Below are positions 1 to 8,344 of a stretch of 64,000 bases of DNA, in pieces. Origin of the DNA: Avispirillum sp959601495 (GTDB taxonomy: Bacteria > Bacillota > Clostridia > Oscillospirales > CAG-272). A program made the translations under genes and the position numbers. The notes under the pieces were generated by a model. It had not been told where the DNA came from and did not search any database. It worked only from the letters and a program-made list of their open reading frames with translations. How positions within the stretch are numbered: position 1 is the first letter of the stretch; each line of letters starts with the position of its first letter. The stretch spans positions 7,710-71,709 of the forward strand of contig CAUGPT010000007.1 in assembly GCA_959601495.1 (NCBI GenBank). Reading direction: 5' to 3'.

Positions 1-1
1 A

Positions 2-2383
2 AACAGCATAAATGACAGAAACGACAAAGAGGAGGGTATTGCCGCCGAGGTCGAAAAATACGAAAAGCAGCTTGCCGATATCGACCGAGACTGTGCGGAT
101 TGCCGCTCAAGCGTCGAGATGTACGAGGCGGCGCTTTCAAAGTCTGACGCGGAGATAGAAAAGAGCGACAAGCGGCTTATCGCTTTGTCCGACGAAATAG
201 ACACCGTGCGCCGCGAACTCGGCGAGAGCGAGGCGGCGGCAGAGGCGCTGCACAGCCGTATATCCGCGCTTAAACGTATGCAGGAGCATTTTGACGGCTA
301 CAACAACAGCGTTAAATTCGTCATGCAGAAAAGCCGCGAGGGGGCGCTTTCGGGTATACACGGCCCTCTGTCAAGGCTTATAAAGGTCGGCGAGAAGTAT
401 ACCGTTGCCCTTGAGACCGCGCTCGGTCAGAATTTGCAGAACATAGTTGTCGACGATGAAAAGGACGCAAAGGCTGCCATATACGCGCTGAAAAACGCGG
501 GCGCGGGCAGAGCAACGTTCTATCCCATATCTGGTATGCGCGCGCAGAGCCGCACCCGAGAGATGGAGGATGCCTCCCGCAGCCGCGGATTTGTAGGCTA
601 CGCCGACGAGCTTCTGGAAACGGACAGCCGTTATCGCGGTATTATATCCTCCGTTGTCGGCAGGGTATGCGTATTTGACAACATAGACAACGCCTCCGAT
701 GTGGCGCGACGCAGCGGATGGAAGCTGCGCATAGTGACACTTGACGGTCAGCAGATAAACCCCGGCGGTTCATTTACGGGCGGCAGCGTCCGCAGGGATT
801 CCGGTATGCTGACAAGAGAGGGACACATAGAAAAGCTTGAGAGCGAGAGAGCCGAGCTTGATAAAAAGTGCGAGGCTATCCGCAAAAAGCTCGAAGGGCT
901 GCGCGCGGAGAGCACGGAGCTTACAAACTACCGCCGCAAGGAAGAGGAAAAAGCAAAAATTTCCGAGGTCATGCTCAGAACAGAGCGCTCGCAGATGGAC
1001 GAATACGAGGCGAACCGCACCGTTTGTCAGAATCTGCTTGAGCAGCTGAGGGCTGACAGGAAAAATCTCGAGGCACTGAAGGAGCGCGGCGGCGAGGACG
1101 CTGCGGGACTTGAGTGTGAGATAGAAAAGCTGCGTCTTGAAATAGAACGCATAAGCGCGGAGCGCGCCGAAACGGACGTGCGCCGCAACGATGCCCGCGA
1201 CAGGGCAGAGGCGGCGGACGCACGGGTCAACGAGGGCAGGATCGCTCTTGCGGCACTCATGCGGGATGCCGAAAATACCAAAGCGCTTTCCGCGTCGGCT
1301 GACGAGAGAGCGGCAAAGCTTGACGACGAGGCGGCGCAGAACGACGCCGAGGCAAAGAGGCTTTACGAGAGTATTTCCGCAGCAGCCGACGCGCTGACGG
1401 CAGGCAAAGAAGATACAGAGCGCCTGCGCGCCGAGCTTTCGGAGGCGGAGGATAAGAGAGCGGCTCTTTCCGAGGACAGCGAGGAATACGACCGCCGTCT
1501 CAACGAGAACCGCCGCAAAACAAGAGAGGTCAGCGACCGCAAGGAGCTTGTTTTCAGGGCACATACTGCAAACGAGGCAAAGCTTGAAAAGCTCAACTCC
1601 GATGTGGATAAAATGACATCCCGCCTCTGGGACGAATACGAGCTTACCCACAGCACCGCCGTCGCTCTTGATTATCCCGAGATAACGGCAGAGACAAGAC
1701 CCGGCGCTTCCCGCCGCCTGGCGGAGCTGAAAAGCGCGGTCAAGGCTCTCGGAAACGTCAATGTTTCCGCCATTGAGGAATATACGGCGCTTAAAGAGCG
1801 GTATGATTATATGAAAGCCCAGCTGGACGATCTGAGAGCGTCCGGCGAAGAGCTGAAGCAGATCATTTCCGACATAGAGGAAGAAATGAAGAAAATGTTC
1901 TGCGAAACATTTGAAAAGGTCAACAAATGTTTCGGAGAGACATTCAGAGAGCTGTTCGGCGGCGGCAGCGCGCATCTGACGCTTACCGATCCCGAAAATG
2001 TTCTCACGAGCGGCGTTGATATCAATGCCGCGCCCCCCGGAAAGATGATAAAGAATCTGACGCTGCTTTCCGGCGGCGAGCAGGCTTTCGTAGCCATTGC
2101 CCTCATATTTGCGCTTATAAGGGTAAATCCCTCGCCGTTCTGCATATTCGACGAGATCGAGGCGGCGCTGGACGAGGTCAACGTTGCGAGAGTCGCAAAC
2201 TATGTAAAGCGCTTCTCAAAGGAGATGCAGATAATCCTCATCACCCACAGACGCGGTATGATGGAAACGGCAGACACGCTGTACGGCGTTACAATGCCGC
2301 GCCACGGCGTTTCAAAGGTATTCACGCTTGATGTTTCAAGCGTTGCCGAAGATCCGTCGTCGGCAGACGAGCTTGTGGAGTAG
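2..2383 (+). CDS. smc: Chromosome segregation protein SMC, C-terminal part (5' end outside window)
   Basis: The frame is open from base 2, so the first ATG at 119 is internal and the N-terminal ATPase half and first coiled coil lie off the left edge. About 793 residues are visible. The SMC hinge runs from roughly base 350 to 800 (GIHGPLSRLI, ALGQNLQNIVV, PGGSFTGGS). A long Glu/Lys/Arg/Ala-rich coiled coil follows to about 1900. The C-terminal ABC head then shows the signature LSGGEQ near 2068, Walker B with catalytic Glu in FCIFDEIEAALDE near 2140, and the H-loop ITHRRGMMETAD. SMC dimers with ScpAB organise and segregate the chromosome. ftsY follows after 42 bp, the usual smc-ftsY order in Firmicutes. 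The head domain motifs make the call secure. Confidence 0.97.
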   Translation, partial: NSINDRNDKEEGIAAEVEKYEKQLADIDRDCADCRSSVEMYEAALSKSDAEIEKSDKRLIALSDEIDTVRRELGESEAAAEALHSRISALKRMQEHFDGYNNSVKFVMQKSREGALSGIHGPLSRLIKVGEKYTVALETALGQNLQNIVVDDEKDAKAAIYALKNAGAGRATFYPISGMRAQSRTREMEDASRSRGFVGYADELLETDSRYRGIISSVVGRVCVFDNIDNASDVARRSGWKLRIVTLDGQQINPGGSFTGGSVRRDSGMLTREGHIEKLESERAELDKKCEAIRKKLEGLRAESTELTNYRRKEEEKAKISEVMLRTERSQMDEYEANRTVCQNLLEQLRADRKNLEALKERGGEDAAGLECEIEKLRLEIERISAERAETDVRRNDARDRAEAADARVNEGRIALAALMRDAENTKALSASADERAAKLDDEAAQNDAEAKRLYESISAAADALTAGKEDTERLRAELSEAEDKRAALSEDSEEYDRRLNENRRKTREVSDRKELVFRAHTANEAKLEKLNSDVDKMTSRLWDEYELTHSTAVALDYPEITAETRPGASRRLAELKSAVKALGNVNVSAIEEYTALKERYDYMKAQLDDLRASGEELKQIISDIEEEMKKMFCETFEKVNKCFGETFRELFGGGSAHLTLTDPENVLTSGVDINAAPPGKMIKNLTLLSGGEQAFVAIALIFALIRVNPSPFCIFDEIEAALDEVNVARVANYVKRFSKEMQIILITHRRGMMETADTLYGVTMPRHGVSKVFTLDVSSVAEDPSSADELVE

Positions 2384-2425
2384 AACGGCAGTACATACGC
2401 TGCACATACGAAGGAGAAGGACCGA

Positions 2426-3331
2426 ATGGGATTTTTCGATAAACTGAAAAGCGGACTTGCCAAAACGAAAAACGCGGTTTTTTCGCAGGTGGACAGTATT
2501 CTCAAAAGCTTTGTAAAGGTGGACGAGGATCTTCTGGAGGAGCTTGAAGAGGCGCTTATATGCTCCGATATGGGCATGGAATGCGCCGAAAAGGTCATAG
2601 ACGAGCTTCGGGACGCCGTCCGCGAGGGCAGACTGAAGGAGCCCGAAGAGGTAAAGGCGGCGCTGAAGGATATCCTTCGCGGCATGATCGGCGAGGGCGA
2701 GCCGCTGAAGCTTGACACAACGCCGTCCGTTATACTTGTTATCGGAGTAAACGGCGTCGGAAAGACCACGTCTATCGGAAAGATCGCGTACAACCTGCGC
2801 CGACAGGGTAAAAGCGTGCTTGTAGCCGCTGCGGATACGTTCCGCGCCGCGGCAATAGAGCAGCTGTCCGTCTGGTGCGACAGAGCGGGCGCGGAGCTTG
2901 TACACCAGAATGAGGGCAGCGACCCCGCAGCGGTAGTATTTGACGCCGCGGCAGCCGCCAAAAAGCGCGGCGCCGACGTTCTTATAGTAGACACGGCGGG
3001 GCGTCTGCACAACAAGAAAAATCTCATGGCAGAGCTTGCCAAGATCGACAGGGTAATATCCCGCGAGCTGCCGGGTGCCTCCCGCGAGACGCTGCTGGTG
3101 CTTGATTCCACCACCGGTCAGAACGCCGTTGTTCAGGCAAAGGAGTTCAAAGAGAGCGCCGATATAACGGGGCTTATCCTCACAAAGCTTGACGGCACGG
3201 CAAAAGGCGGCGCGGTCTTTGCCATAAAGGATATACTTGACATACCGGTGAAATATATCGGTGTGGGCGAGCAGATAGAGGATATGCAGCCCTTTGACGC
3301 CGATATGTTTGTGGAGGCGCTGTTCGACTGA
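2426..3331 (+). CDS. ftsY: Signal recognition particle receptor FtsY
   Basis: This is the SRP receptor GTPase, which docks SRP-ribosome-nascent chain complexes at the membrane for co-translational insertion. The 301-residue protein has a short basic N-terminus (GFFDKLKSGLAKTK), a four-helix N domain and a complete G domain: P-loop GVNGVGKTTS, DTFRAAA, DTAGR, TKLDG, and the C-terminal GVGEQIEDMQPFD typical of FtsY rather than Ffh. No long acidic A domain is present, as is normal in Gram-positives. The start ATG at 2426 is preceded by GAAGGAGAAGGA. It lies 42 bp after smc, and rdgB starts 2 bp after its stop, so the three are probably co-transcribed. Confidence 0.97.
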   Translation: MGFFDKLKSGLAKTKNAVFSQVDSILKSFVKVDEDLLEELEEALICSDMGMECAEKVIDELRDAVREGRLKEPEEVKAALKDILRGMIGEGEPLKLDTTPSVILVIGVNGVGKTTSIGKIAYNLRRQGKSVLVAAADTFRAAAIEQLSVWCDRAGAELVHQNEGSDPAAVVFDAAAAAKKRGADVLIVDTAGRLHNKKNLMAELAKIDRVISRELPGASRETLLVLDSTTGQNAVVQAKEFKESADITGLILTKLDGTAKGGAVFAIKDILDIPVKYIGVGEQIEDMQPFDADMFVEALFD

Positions 3332-3332
3332 T

Positions 3333-3992
3333 ATGGATATAGTTCTTGCATCGAGAAACAGAAAAAAGATACGCGAACTTGACGGGCTTCTGAAAAGCCT
3401 TTGCCCCGATATAACGGTGCGATCTCTTGACGATATAGGCTTTTCGGGAGATATTGAGGAAAACGGACAAAGCTTTGCGGAAAACGCTCTTATAAAAGCA
3501 AGCGTGCCCGCGTCCCTCGGATATATAGGCGTTGCGGACGATTCGGGTCTGTGCGTCGACGCGCTCTGCGGCGCGCCCGGTATATATTCGGCAAGATACT
3601 CAGGTCTCGGAGACACGGAAAACAACAAAAAGCTTCTTCGCGAGCTTTCGGGCGCGGAGGACAGAGGCGCGGAGTTCGTGTGCGCCGTTGCCTGCGTTGT
3701 CCCGACGTCATTGGGGCTTTGCCTTCCCGAGGGGCTTTGCGATAAAAAGTATTCGGACTTTGCCTCCGCGCGCTGCGGGGCATCCGCCGAAGCGTTTGTT
3801 ACGGTCGGCAGATGCAGGGGCGAAATACTGACAGAGGAGAGGGGGACGGACGGTTTCGGCTACGATCCGCTGTTCTGGTGCCCCGAATATAAAAAGAGCT
3901 TTGCGCAGCTCAGCGCAGAGGAAAAGGACAGCGTCAGCCACAGGGGACGCGCCATGCGCTCTTTCGCAAAGCTTATATCCGAAATTCACTGA
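3333..3992 (+). CDS. rdgB: XTP/dITP diphosphatase, RdgB/HAM1 family
   Basis: This is a house-cleaning pyrophosphatase that hydrolyses non-canonical purine triphosphates (dITP, XTP) to monophosphates. Family motifs are present in order: N-terminal IVLASRNRKKIREL, FAENALIKA, the catalytic VADDSGLCVDAL followed by GAPGIYSARYSG, and C-terminal GTDGFGYDPLF and SHRGRAMRS. The ATG at 3333 lies one base after the ftsY stop, giving 219 residues. Most family members have about 200; the excess is an insertion near residues 130-160 that replaces the usual short loop. The tight spacing supports translational coupling with ftsY. Confidence 0.95.
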   Translation: MDIVLASRNRKKIRELDGLLKSLCPDITVRSLDDIGFSGDIEENGQSFAENALIKASVPASLGYIGVADDSGLCVDALCGAPGIYSARYSGLGDTENNKKLLRELSGAEDRGAEFVCAVACVVPTSLGLCLPEGLCDKKYSDFASARCGASAEAFVTVGRCRGEILTEERGTDGFGYDPLFWCPEYKKSFAQLSAEEKDSVSHRGRAMRSFAKLISEIH

Positions 3993-4063
3993 TTTTTACA
4001 AAAAAATTGCATTTGCAAAAAGATTTGCAAAAGAAAATACGTTAATATAGTTAAGGTATATTT

Positions 4064-4363
4064 ATGATAACAGGAAAACAGAGAGCGGCTCTGCGCCGCA
4101 TGTCAAATTCGCTTGACACCATATATCAGGTAGGCAAGGGCGGTTTTTCGCCCGAGCTTATAAAGGGTCTTTCCGACGCACTTGAGGCGAGAGAGCTTGT
4201 AAAGCTGCGAGTGCTTGAAAACAGCGGCATGACAACACGCTCTGTCGCCGACGCGCTTGCGGGGGAGCTTTCCTGCGAGATCGTAAGCGTTGTGGGCGGG
4301 TGCATTGTTATATACCGCCGCTCGTCCATTGAGAAAAACAGAAAGATAGAGCTGCCGAAATGA
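4064..4363 (+). CDS. yhbY: YhbY-like CRM-domain RNA-binding protein (ribosome assembly)
   Basis: This is a 99-residue single CRM-domain protein. It starts MITGKQRAALRRMSN and carries the GKGGFSPELIKGL loop (the family GxxG RNA-binding loop) and the VGGCIVIYRRS strand near the C-terminus. YhbY/YqeI proteins bind pre-50S particles. The stop overlaps the nadD start by 4 bases (ATGA), placing it at the head of the yhbY-nadD-yqeK block found in many Firmicutes. The 71 bp before it contain the near-repeat TTGCAAAA twice but no convincing promoter. Confidence 0.93.
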   Translation: MITGKQRAALRRMSNSLDTIYQVGKGGFSPELIKGLSDALEARELVKLRVLENSGMTTRSVADALAGELSCEIVSVVGGCIVIYRRSSIEKNRKIELPK

Positions 4364-5013
4364 CGGATAAAAATGACGCCGCAAAAAGTATAGGTCTTTT
4401 CGGCGGAACGTTTTCGCCCCCCCATGAGGGTCACGTCAGGGCGGCAAGGCTGTTTATCGACGTCATGGGGCTTGACAGGCTCATAGTAATGCCGGCGGGC
4501 TTTCCGCCGCATAAGCCGCTGCCAGACGGCGCCTCCGACAGCGACAGACTTGAAATGGCGCGCCGCGCCTTCGGCGCTTTCGCCGAAGTTTCCGATTGGG
4601 AGATAAAACGCGGCGGCAAGAGCTACACGGTGGACACTCTGCGAATGCTCAGAGAAAAATATCCCGAGGACAGACTTTATATGCTCATCGGCGAGGATAT
4701 GCTCGAGTCCTTCGGCTCGTGGCGATCCCCCGCGGAGATAGCAAAGCTTGCAGGGGTCTGCTATATGCGGCGAAACGCCTCCGGCAGGCTCTGTGCCGCC
4801 GAGGACGAATTCGAGCGCATATGCGGCTGCCGTCCCGTCTTTATCGGGGCGGAGCCGCTCGTAGTATCGTCTACCGAAATAAGAGAAAAACTGAACGCGG
4901 GGCAAAAGCCGGATGCCTTGGCGACTTCTGTATACGAATATATAAAGGAAAACGGTTTGTATCATGACAGAAATAACGGAGAAAATGCTCGCGGAGCTGA
5001 GAGAGAGAGTTAA
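4360..5013 (+). CDS. nadD: Nicotinate-nucleotide adenylyltransferase
   Basis: The enzyme converts nicotinate mononucleotide and ATP to deamido-NAD, the penultimate step of NAD synthesis. The 217-residue protein has the nucleotidyltransferase signature GLFGGTFSPPHEGH (HxGH as HEGH), KSYTVDTLRML, the GEDMLESFGSW loop, and the C-terminal ISSTEIR-type motif as VVSSTEIREKL. The start ATG overlaps the yhbY stop. The usual family end falls at about YIKENGLY; the last 16 or so residues read into the yqeK coding region, giving a 50-bp overlap with the next gene. Confidence 0.96.
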   Translation: MTDKNDAAKSIGLFGGTFSPPHEGHVRAARLFIDVMGLDRLIVMPAGFPPHKPLPDGASDSDRLEMARRAFGAFAEVSDWEIKRGGKSYTVDTLRMLREKYPEDRLYMLIGEDMLESFGSWRSPAEIAKLAGVCYMRRNASGRLCAAEDEFERICGCRPVFIGAEPLVVSSTEIREKLNAGQKPDALATSVYEYIKENGLYHDRNNGENARGAERES

Positions 5014-5617
5014 GCCCTATCTTACGGACAAGCGCTATCTCCACACTCTTGCGGTGGAAGAAGAGGCGGCAGCCCTCGGCAGCGTATATCTGCCAAGCGA
5101 CATAAACCGTCTCCGCGCTGCGGCGCTTTTGCACGATATAACAAAAAAACTGACTGCGGATGAGCAGCTGCGCATATGCGAAGAATTTCACATACCGGCA
5201 ACCGCGGCGGACGCCGTGTTCTCGCCGAAGCTTTTCCACGCAAAGACCGCGGCGGCAATAGCCGCACGCGACTTTTCAGAGTATGCGGACGCTGAGGTCA
5301 TTTCCGGAGTGCGCTGGCACACAACCGGTCGTGCGGGCATGACCGATTTTGAAGCTATTATATATCTTGCGGATTATATAGAAAAAACGCGCACGTTTGA
5401 GGACTGCGTAAAGCTGAGAGAGTATTTCTACGGCGCCCTCGCCGCGGCGCAGGATGACGAGGCAAAGCGCGAGCTTCTGTGGCGCACAATGGCGCTGTCC
5501 TTTGATATGACGATAAAAAGCCTTATGAGCGATTCTTCGCTTATAGACCGTGACACGGTCGAAGCGCGCAACTATTATCTTATGAAGCTCGGCACGGCGG
5601 CAAGGAGAGAAAAGTGA
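4964..5617 (+). CDS. yqeK: HD-domain hydrolase YqeK, symmetrical Ap4A hydrolase family
   Basis: This is a 217-residue HD-superfamily phosphohydrolase. The metal ligands are visible as RYLHTLAVEEEA, LLHDITKK and the later RWHTTGRAGM and YLADYIE motifs. YqeK proteins cleave diadenosine tetraphosphate symmetrically to two ADP. The gene starts inside nadD (50-bp overlap) and its TGA overlaps the GTG start of the next gene. An alternative ATG at 4985 is also inside nadD, so the overlap does not depend on the start chosen. Confidence 0.93.
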   Translation: MTEITEKMLAELRERVKPYLTDKRYLHTLAVEEEAAALGSVYLPSDINRLRAAALLHDITKKLTADEQLRICEEFHIPATAADAVFSPKLFHAKTAAAIAARDFSEYADAEVISGVRWHTTGRAGMTDFEAIIYLADYIEKTRTFEDCVKLREYFYGALAAAQDDEAKRELLWRTMALSFDMTIKSLMSDSSLIDRDTVEARNYYLMKLGTAARREK

Positions 5618-6777
5618 CCAATTTCAAAAAAATCATGAAAAAAGTGCTCCCGCGCCTTTTGTCCGGACTGATTGCCGGAGTATGCGCGCTGACGCTTTTC
5701 GCGTTCAACTATTTTGTCCTTTTTGTTCCGGATTCCTCGCAGAAGGACATTAAATTTGAGATCCCCGACGATACGTCAAAGGGAGACGCAAAAAAGCCTA
5801 CCGTAAAGCCCACCGTTTCAAAAGCGGAAAATTACAACATACTTGTAATGGGTCACGACAGGGCGGCAAGCCTTACCGACGTTATAATGCTTATAAACTA
5901 TAACGTCAAGGAGCAGAAGATCACCATAATGCAGCTGCCCCGCGACACATACGTAACGGTCAACGACTACTATTATCACAAGATCAACGGACTGTACAAC
6001 TACTGCATTTCCGAGGTGCGGGAGGAAGGCTCAAAGGATGCCGAAAAGGACGGATGCGTCCGTATGGCGGAGTATCTTGAGAAAAACCTTGCCATTACGA
6101 TCCACTATTCCGCAGTCATGGACCTTGACGGCTTTGAGGGCATAGTGGACGCCATCGGCGGCGTTGATATGTACGTTCCGCAGGATATGTACTATTCCGA
6201 CCCCGGGCAGAATCTGTATATCAACCTCAGAGAAGGATATCAGCATCTGGACGGCGCAAAGGCAGAGCAGTTCGTAAGATACCGCAGCGGCTACGTCACG
6301 GGCGACATCGGACGCGGCAACGCGCAGAAGCTGTTTATCTCGGCGTTCATAAAATCGCTTACAACGAGTCTTGCTAATGCCGATGCCTCCATGATAACGA
6401 CCCTTGCGGGTAATGTTATAAACTATGTCAAAACGGATATGAGTGTTGCCGATATAGTATACTTCGGCAAAAGCTTTCTCGGTATAGGCAAGGGCGACGG
6501 CGTAAAGCTTGAAAATATCAGCCTCATGACCATGCCCGGCAACGCCACCATGTACAATGGAGCGTCCGTCTTTGTAATGAACAAGGCATATGTTGCACAG
6601 CTTATAAATGAGTATTATAATATATACGACTACAACATAACGTCCGCTTTTGACAAAAACGAATTTTTTGTCACGCGTGAGCAGAGCGTTGTGCGCGATA
6701 TATACTCAGCCGACAAGGAAAGCGTAACGCTTACGGTGTATACCGCAGGCAGCCTTGACGAAAACGGGCTTGAATAA
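5614..6777 (+). CDS. LytR-CpsA-Psr (LCP) family protein, membrane-anchored copy
   Basis: This is a 387-residue LCP phosphotransferase homologue. A short cytoplasmic N-terminus and one transmembrane helix (about residues 10-38) precede the extracellular LCP domain: NILVMGHDRAASLTDV, the lipid-head contact QLPRDTYV, KINGLYNY, DAIGGVDMYVP, and the arginine-rich QFVRYRSGY...DIGRG. LCP enzymes transfer lipid-linked glycopolymers such as teichoic acid or capsule to peptidoglycan. The GTG start at 5614 overlaps the yqeK TGA and has AAGGAGAG upstream; an ATG at 5635 is possible but has no such site. It is followed by a paralogue of the same architecture. Confidence 0.9.
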   Translation: MTNFKKIMKKVLPRLLSGLIAGVCALTLFAFNYFVLFVPDSSQKDIKFEIPDDTSKGDAKKPTVKPTVSKAENYNILVMGHDRAASLTDVIMLINYNVKEQKITIMQLPRDTYVTVNDYYYHKINGLYNYCISEVREEGSKDAEKDGCVRMAEYLEKNLAITIHYSAVMDLDGFEGIVDAIGGVDMYVPQDMYYSDPGQNLYINLREGYQHLDGAKAEQFVRYRSGYVTGDIGRGNAQKLFISAFIKSLTTSLANADASMITTLAGNVINYVKTDMSVADIVYFGKSFLGIGKGDGVKLENISLMTMPGNATMYNGASVFVMNKAYVAQLINEYYNIYDYNITSAFDKNEFFVTREQSVVRDIYSADKESVTLTVYTAGSLDENGLE

Positions 6778-6829
6778 AAACCGCTCGGTACATAGCAAAA
6801 AACCGATACAGAGAAAGGAAAAAACGGTT

Positions 6830-7903
6830 ATGAAAATGAAAAGAATACTTGCCGTGCTTCTGTGCGCGGTAATGCTTATACCTCTTGCCGCCTGCGGCAG
6901 AAAGCCAGCTGTTTCGGACGACACAAAGGACCCCCGCGACACACCGGACAATATAGAGTCCGAAACAAAGGTCAACTTTCTCGTAATGGGACATGACAGA
7001 GCGGCAAACCTTACCGACGTTATCATGATAGTGACCCTTGATACAAAGGACGGCTCAATGGCGCTGACCCAGGTTCCCCGCGACACATACGTTGAGCTTG
7101 ACGACTACTATTATCACAAGATCAACGGAATGTTCAACTACTTTATAGGCAAGGCGAAGGACAACGGCTCGTCATCCGCGGAGAAGGATGCGCTTACTAT
7201 GTGCGCCGACTATCTCTCAAAGCACCTTGATATAAAGATACATCACAGCGCTGTCATGGATCTTGACGGCTTCGGCGATATAGTGGACGCTATCGGCGGC
7301 GTTTATATGTACATCCCCTATTCCATGTACTATTCCGACCCGGGACAGAACCTTTACGTCAATCTGCCCGAGGGCTACTGCAACATGACTGGCGATCAGG
7401 CGGAACAGTTTGTCAGATACCGCAGCGGTTACCTTAATGCCGACATCGGACGCGGAGACGCGCAGAAAATGTTTATGACGGCGTTTATCGAGTCAGCCAA
7501 GAAAAATGTGAAGCTTTCAAATATTGATAACATCGCCTCTATCGTGCTTGCAAGCGTTATCACCGATGTTACCGTCGGCGATATAGTAAAGTACGCAAAG
7601 GCTGTGCTCTCTCTTGACCTTTCCAACATCACCATGATGACACTGCCCGGTCAGGCGGCTATGTGCGACGGCGCTTCGTACTATGTTATGAACCGCGCAA
7701 GCGTTATGGGCATTATGCAGAAATACTACAACATCTATAAAACCGCAGTTGACGACAGCTCCTTTGACAAGGAGAGGGCATTCTGCAACGACGACGATCC
7801 CGATATGAAGGCTGTTTACTATGCTGACGCATCGGAAATGCCCGCAAACGAGCACAACGCAAAGGATATATCCGACAACGATATTGATATACCCCTTTAT
7901 TAA
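6830..7903 (+). CDS. LCP family protein, lipoprotein paralogue
   Basis: This 357-residue protein is closely similar to the preceding LCP protein through the whole domain (VNFLVMGHDRAANLTDV, QVPRDTYVELDDYYYHKING, DAIGGVYMYIP, EQFVRYRSGY). It differs in anchorage: instead of a transmembrane helix it has a signal peptide with the lipobox LAAC at about residue 22, so it should be lipid-anchored outside the membrane. The ATG at 6830 follows GAGAAAGG. The longer open frame from 6755 would bury the signal sequence. It probably arose by tandem duplication. The Cys-linker after the lipobox is short and Asp-rich. Confidence 0.9.
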   Translation: MKMKRILAVLLCAVMLIPLAACGRKPAVSDDTKDPRDTPDNIESETKVNFLVMGHDRAANLTDVIMIVTLDTKDGSMALTQVPRDTYVELDDYYYHKINGMFNYFIGKAKDNGSSSAEKDALTMCADYLSKHLDIKIHHSAVMDLDGFGDIVDAIGGVYMYIPYSMYYSDPGQNLYVNLPEGYCNMTGDQAEQFVRYRSGYLNADIGRGDAQKMFMTAFIESAKKNVKLSNIDNIASIVLASVITDVTVGDIVKYAKAVLSLDLSNITMMTLPGQAAMCDGASYYVMNRASVMGIMQKYYNIYKTAVDDSSFDKERAFCNDDDPDMKAVYYADASEMPANEHNAKDISDNDIDIPLY

Positions 7904-7924
7904 CTGAAAAGGACACCGAAATAT

Positions 7925-8332
7925 ATGGAAAATTCCGAATTTGCACCCTCTGCACAGATAACTCTGTGCGATGATCCCTCGCCGCGCAATATAGCCGAGT
8001 TTGCCGTAAAGATCCTCGACTCCAAAAAGGCGCGGGACATAAAGCTTCTCTACGTGGAGGATCAGACGAGCATTGCGGACTGGTTCGTTGTATGCACCGG
8101 TACTTCAAGCACGCATATAGATTCTCTCGCGCAGGAGGTCGAATACAGACTGTCAAAGTACGGCATCGCCCCGCTCCACACTGAGGGCGGACGCGGCGAC
8201 AGCTGGATACTTGCCGACTACGGCGCTGTTATACTTCACGTTTTCAGCGCGCAGAAACGCGATTTCTATAAGCTTGAAAAGCTGTTCAAAGAGGGCAGCG
8301 AGGTTGATATCTCTCATATTATTACTGAGTAA
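7925..8332 (+). CDS. rsfS: Ribosomal silencing factor RsfS
   Basis: This is a 135-residue RsfS/Iojap protein. It binds uL14 on the 50S subunit and blocks subunit joining when nutrients are short. Family features are DSKKARDIKLLYVEDQTSIADWFVVCTGTSS, the EGGRGDSWILADYGAVILHVF core, and FYKLEKLF near the C-terminus. The first 20 or so residues are a variable extension. It sits between the LCP genes and leuS, its usual place in Clostridia, with leuS starting 12 bp after its stop. Confidence 0.95.
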   Translation: MENSEFAPSAQITLCDDPSPRNIAEFAVKILDSKKARDIKLLYVEDQTSIADWFVVCTGTSSTHIDSLAQEVEYRLSKYGIAPLHTEGGRGDSWILADYGAVILHVFSAQKRDFYKLEKLFKEGSEVDISHIITE

Positions 8333-8344
8333 CGGAGCGCTGAC

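Noticed and set aside
770..1975. 401-codon minus-strand open frame opposite smc
   Set aside because: It is a shadow of the coiled-coil coding region; the plus-strand SMC is unambiguous.
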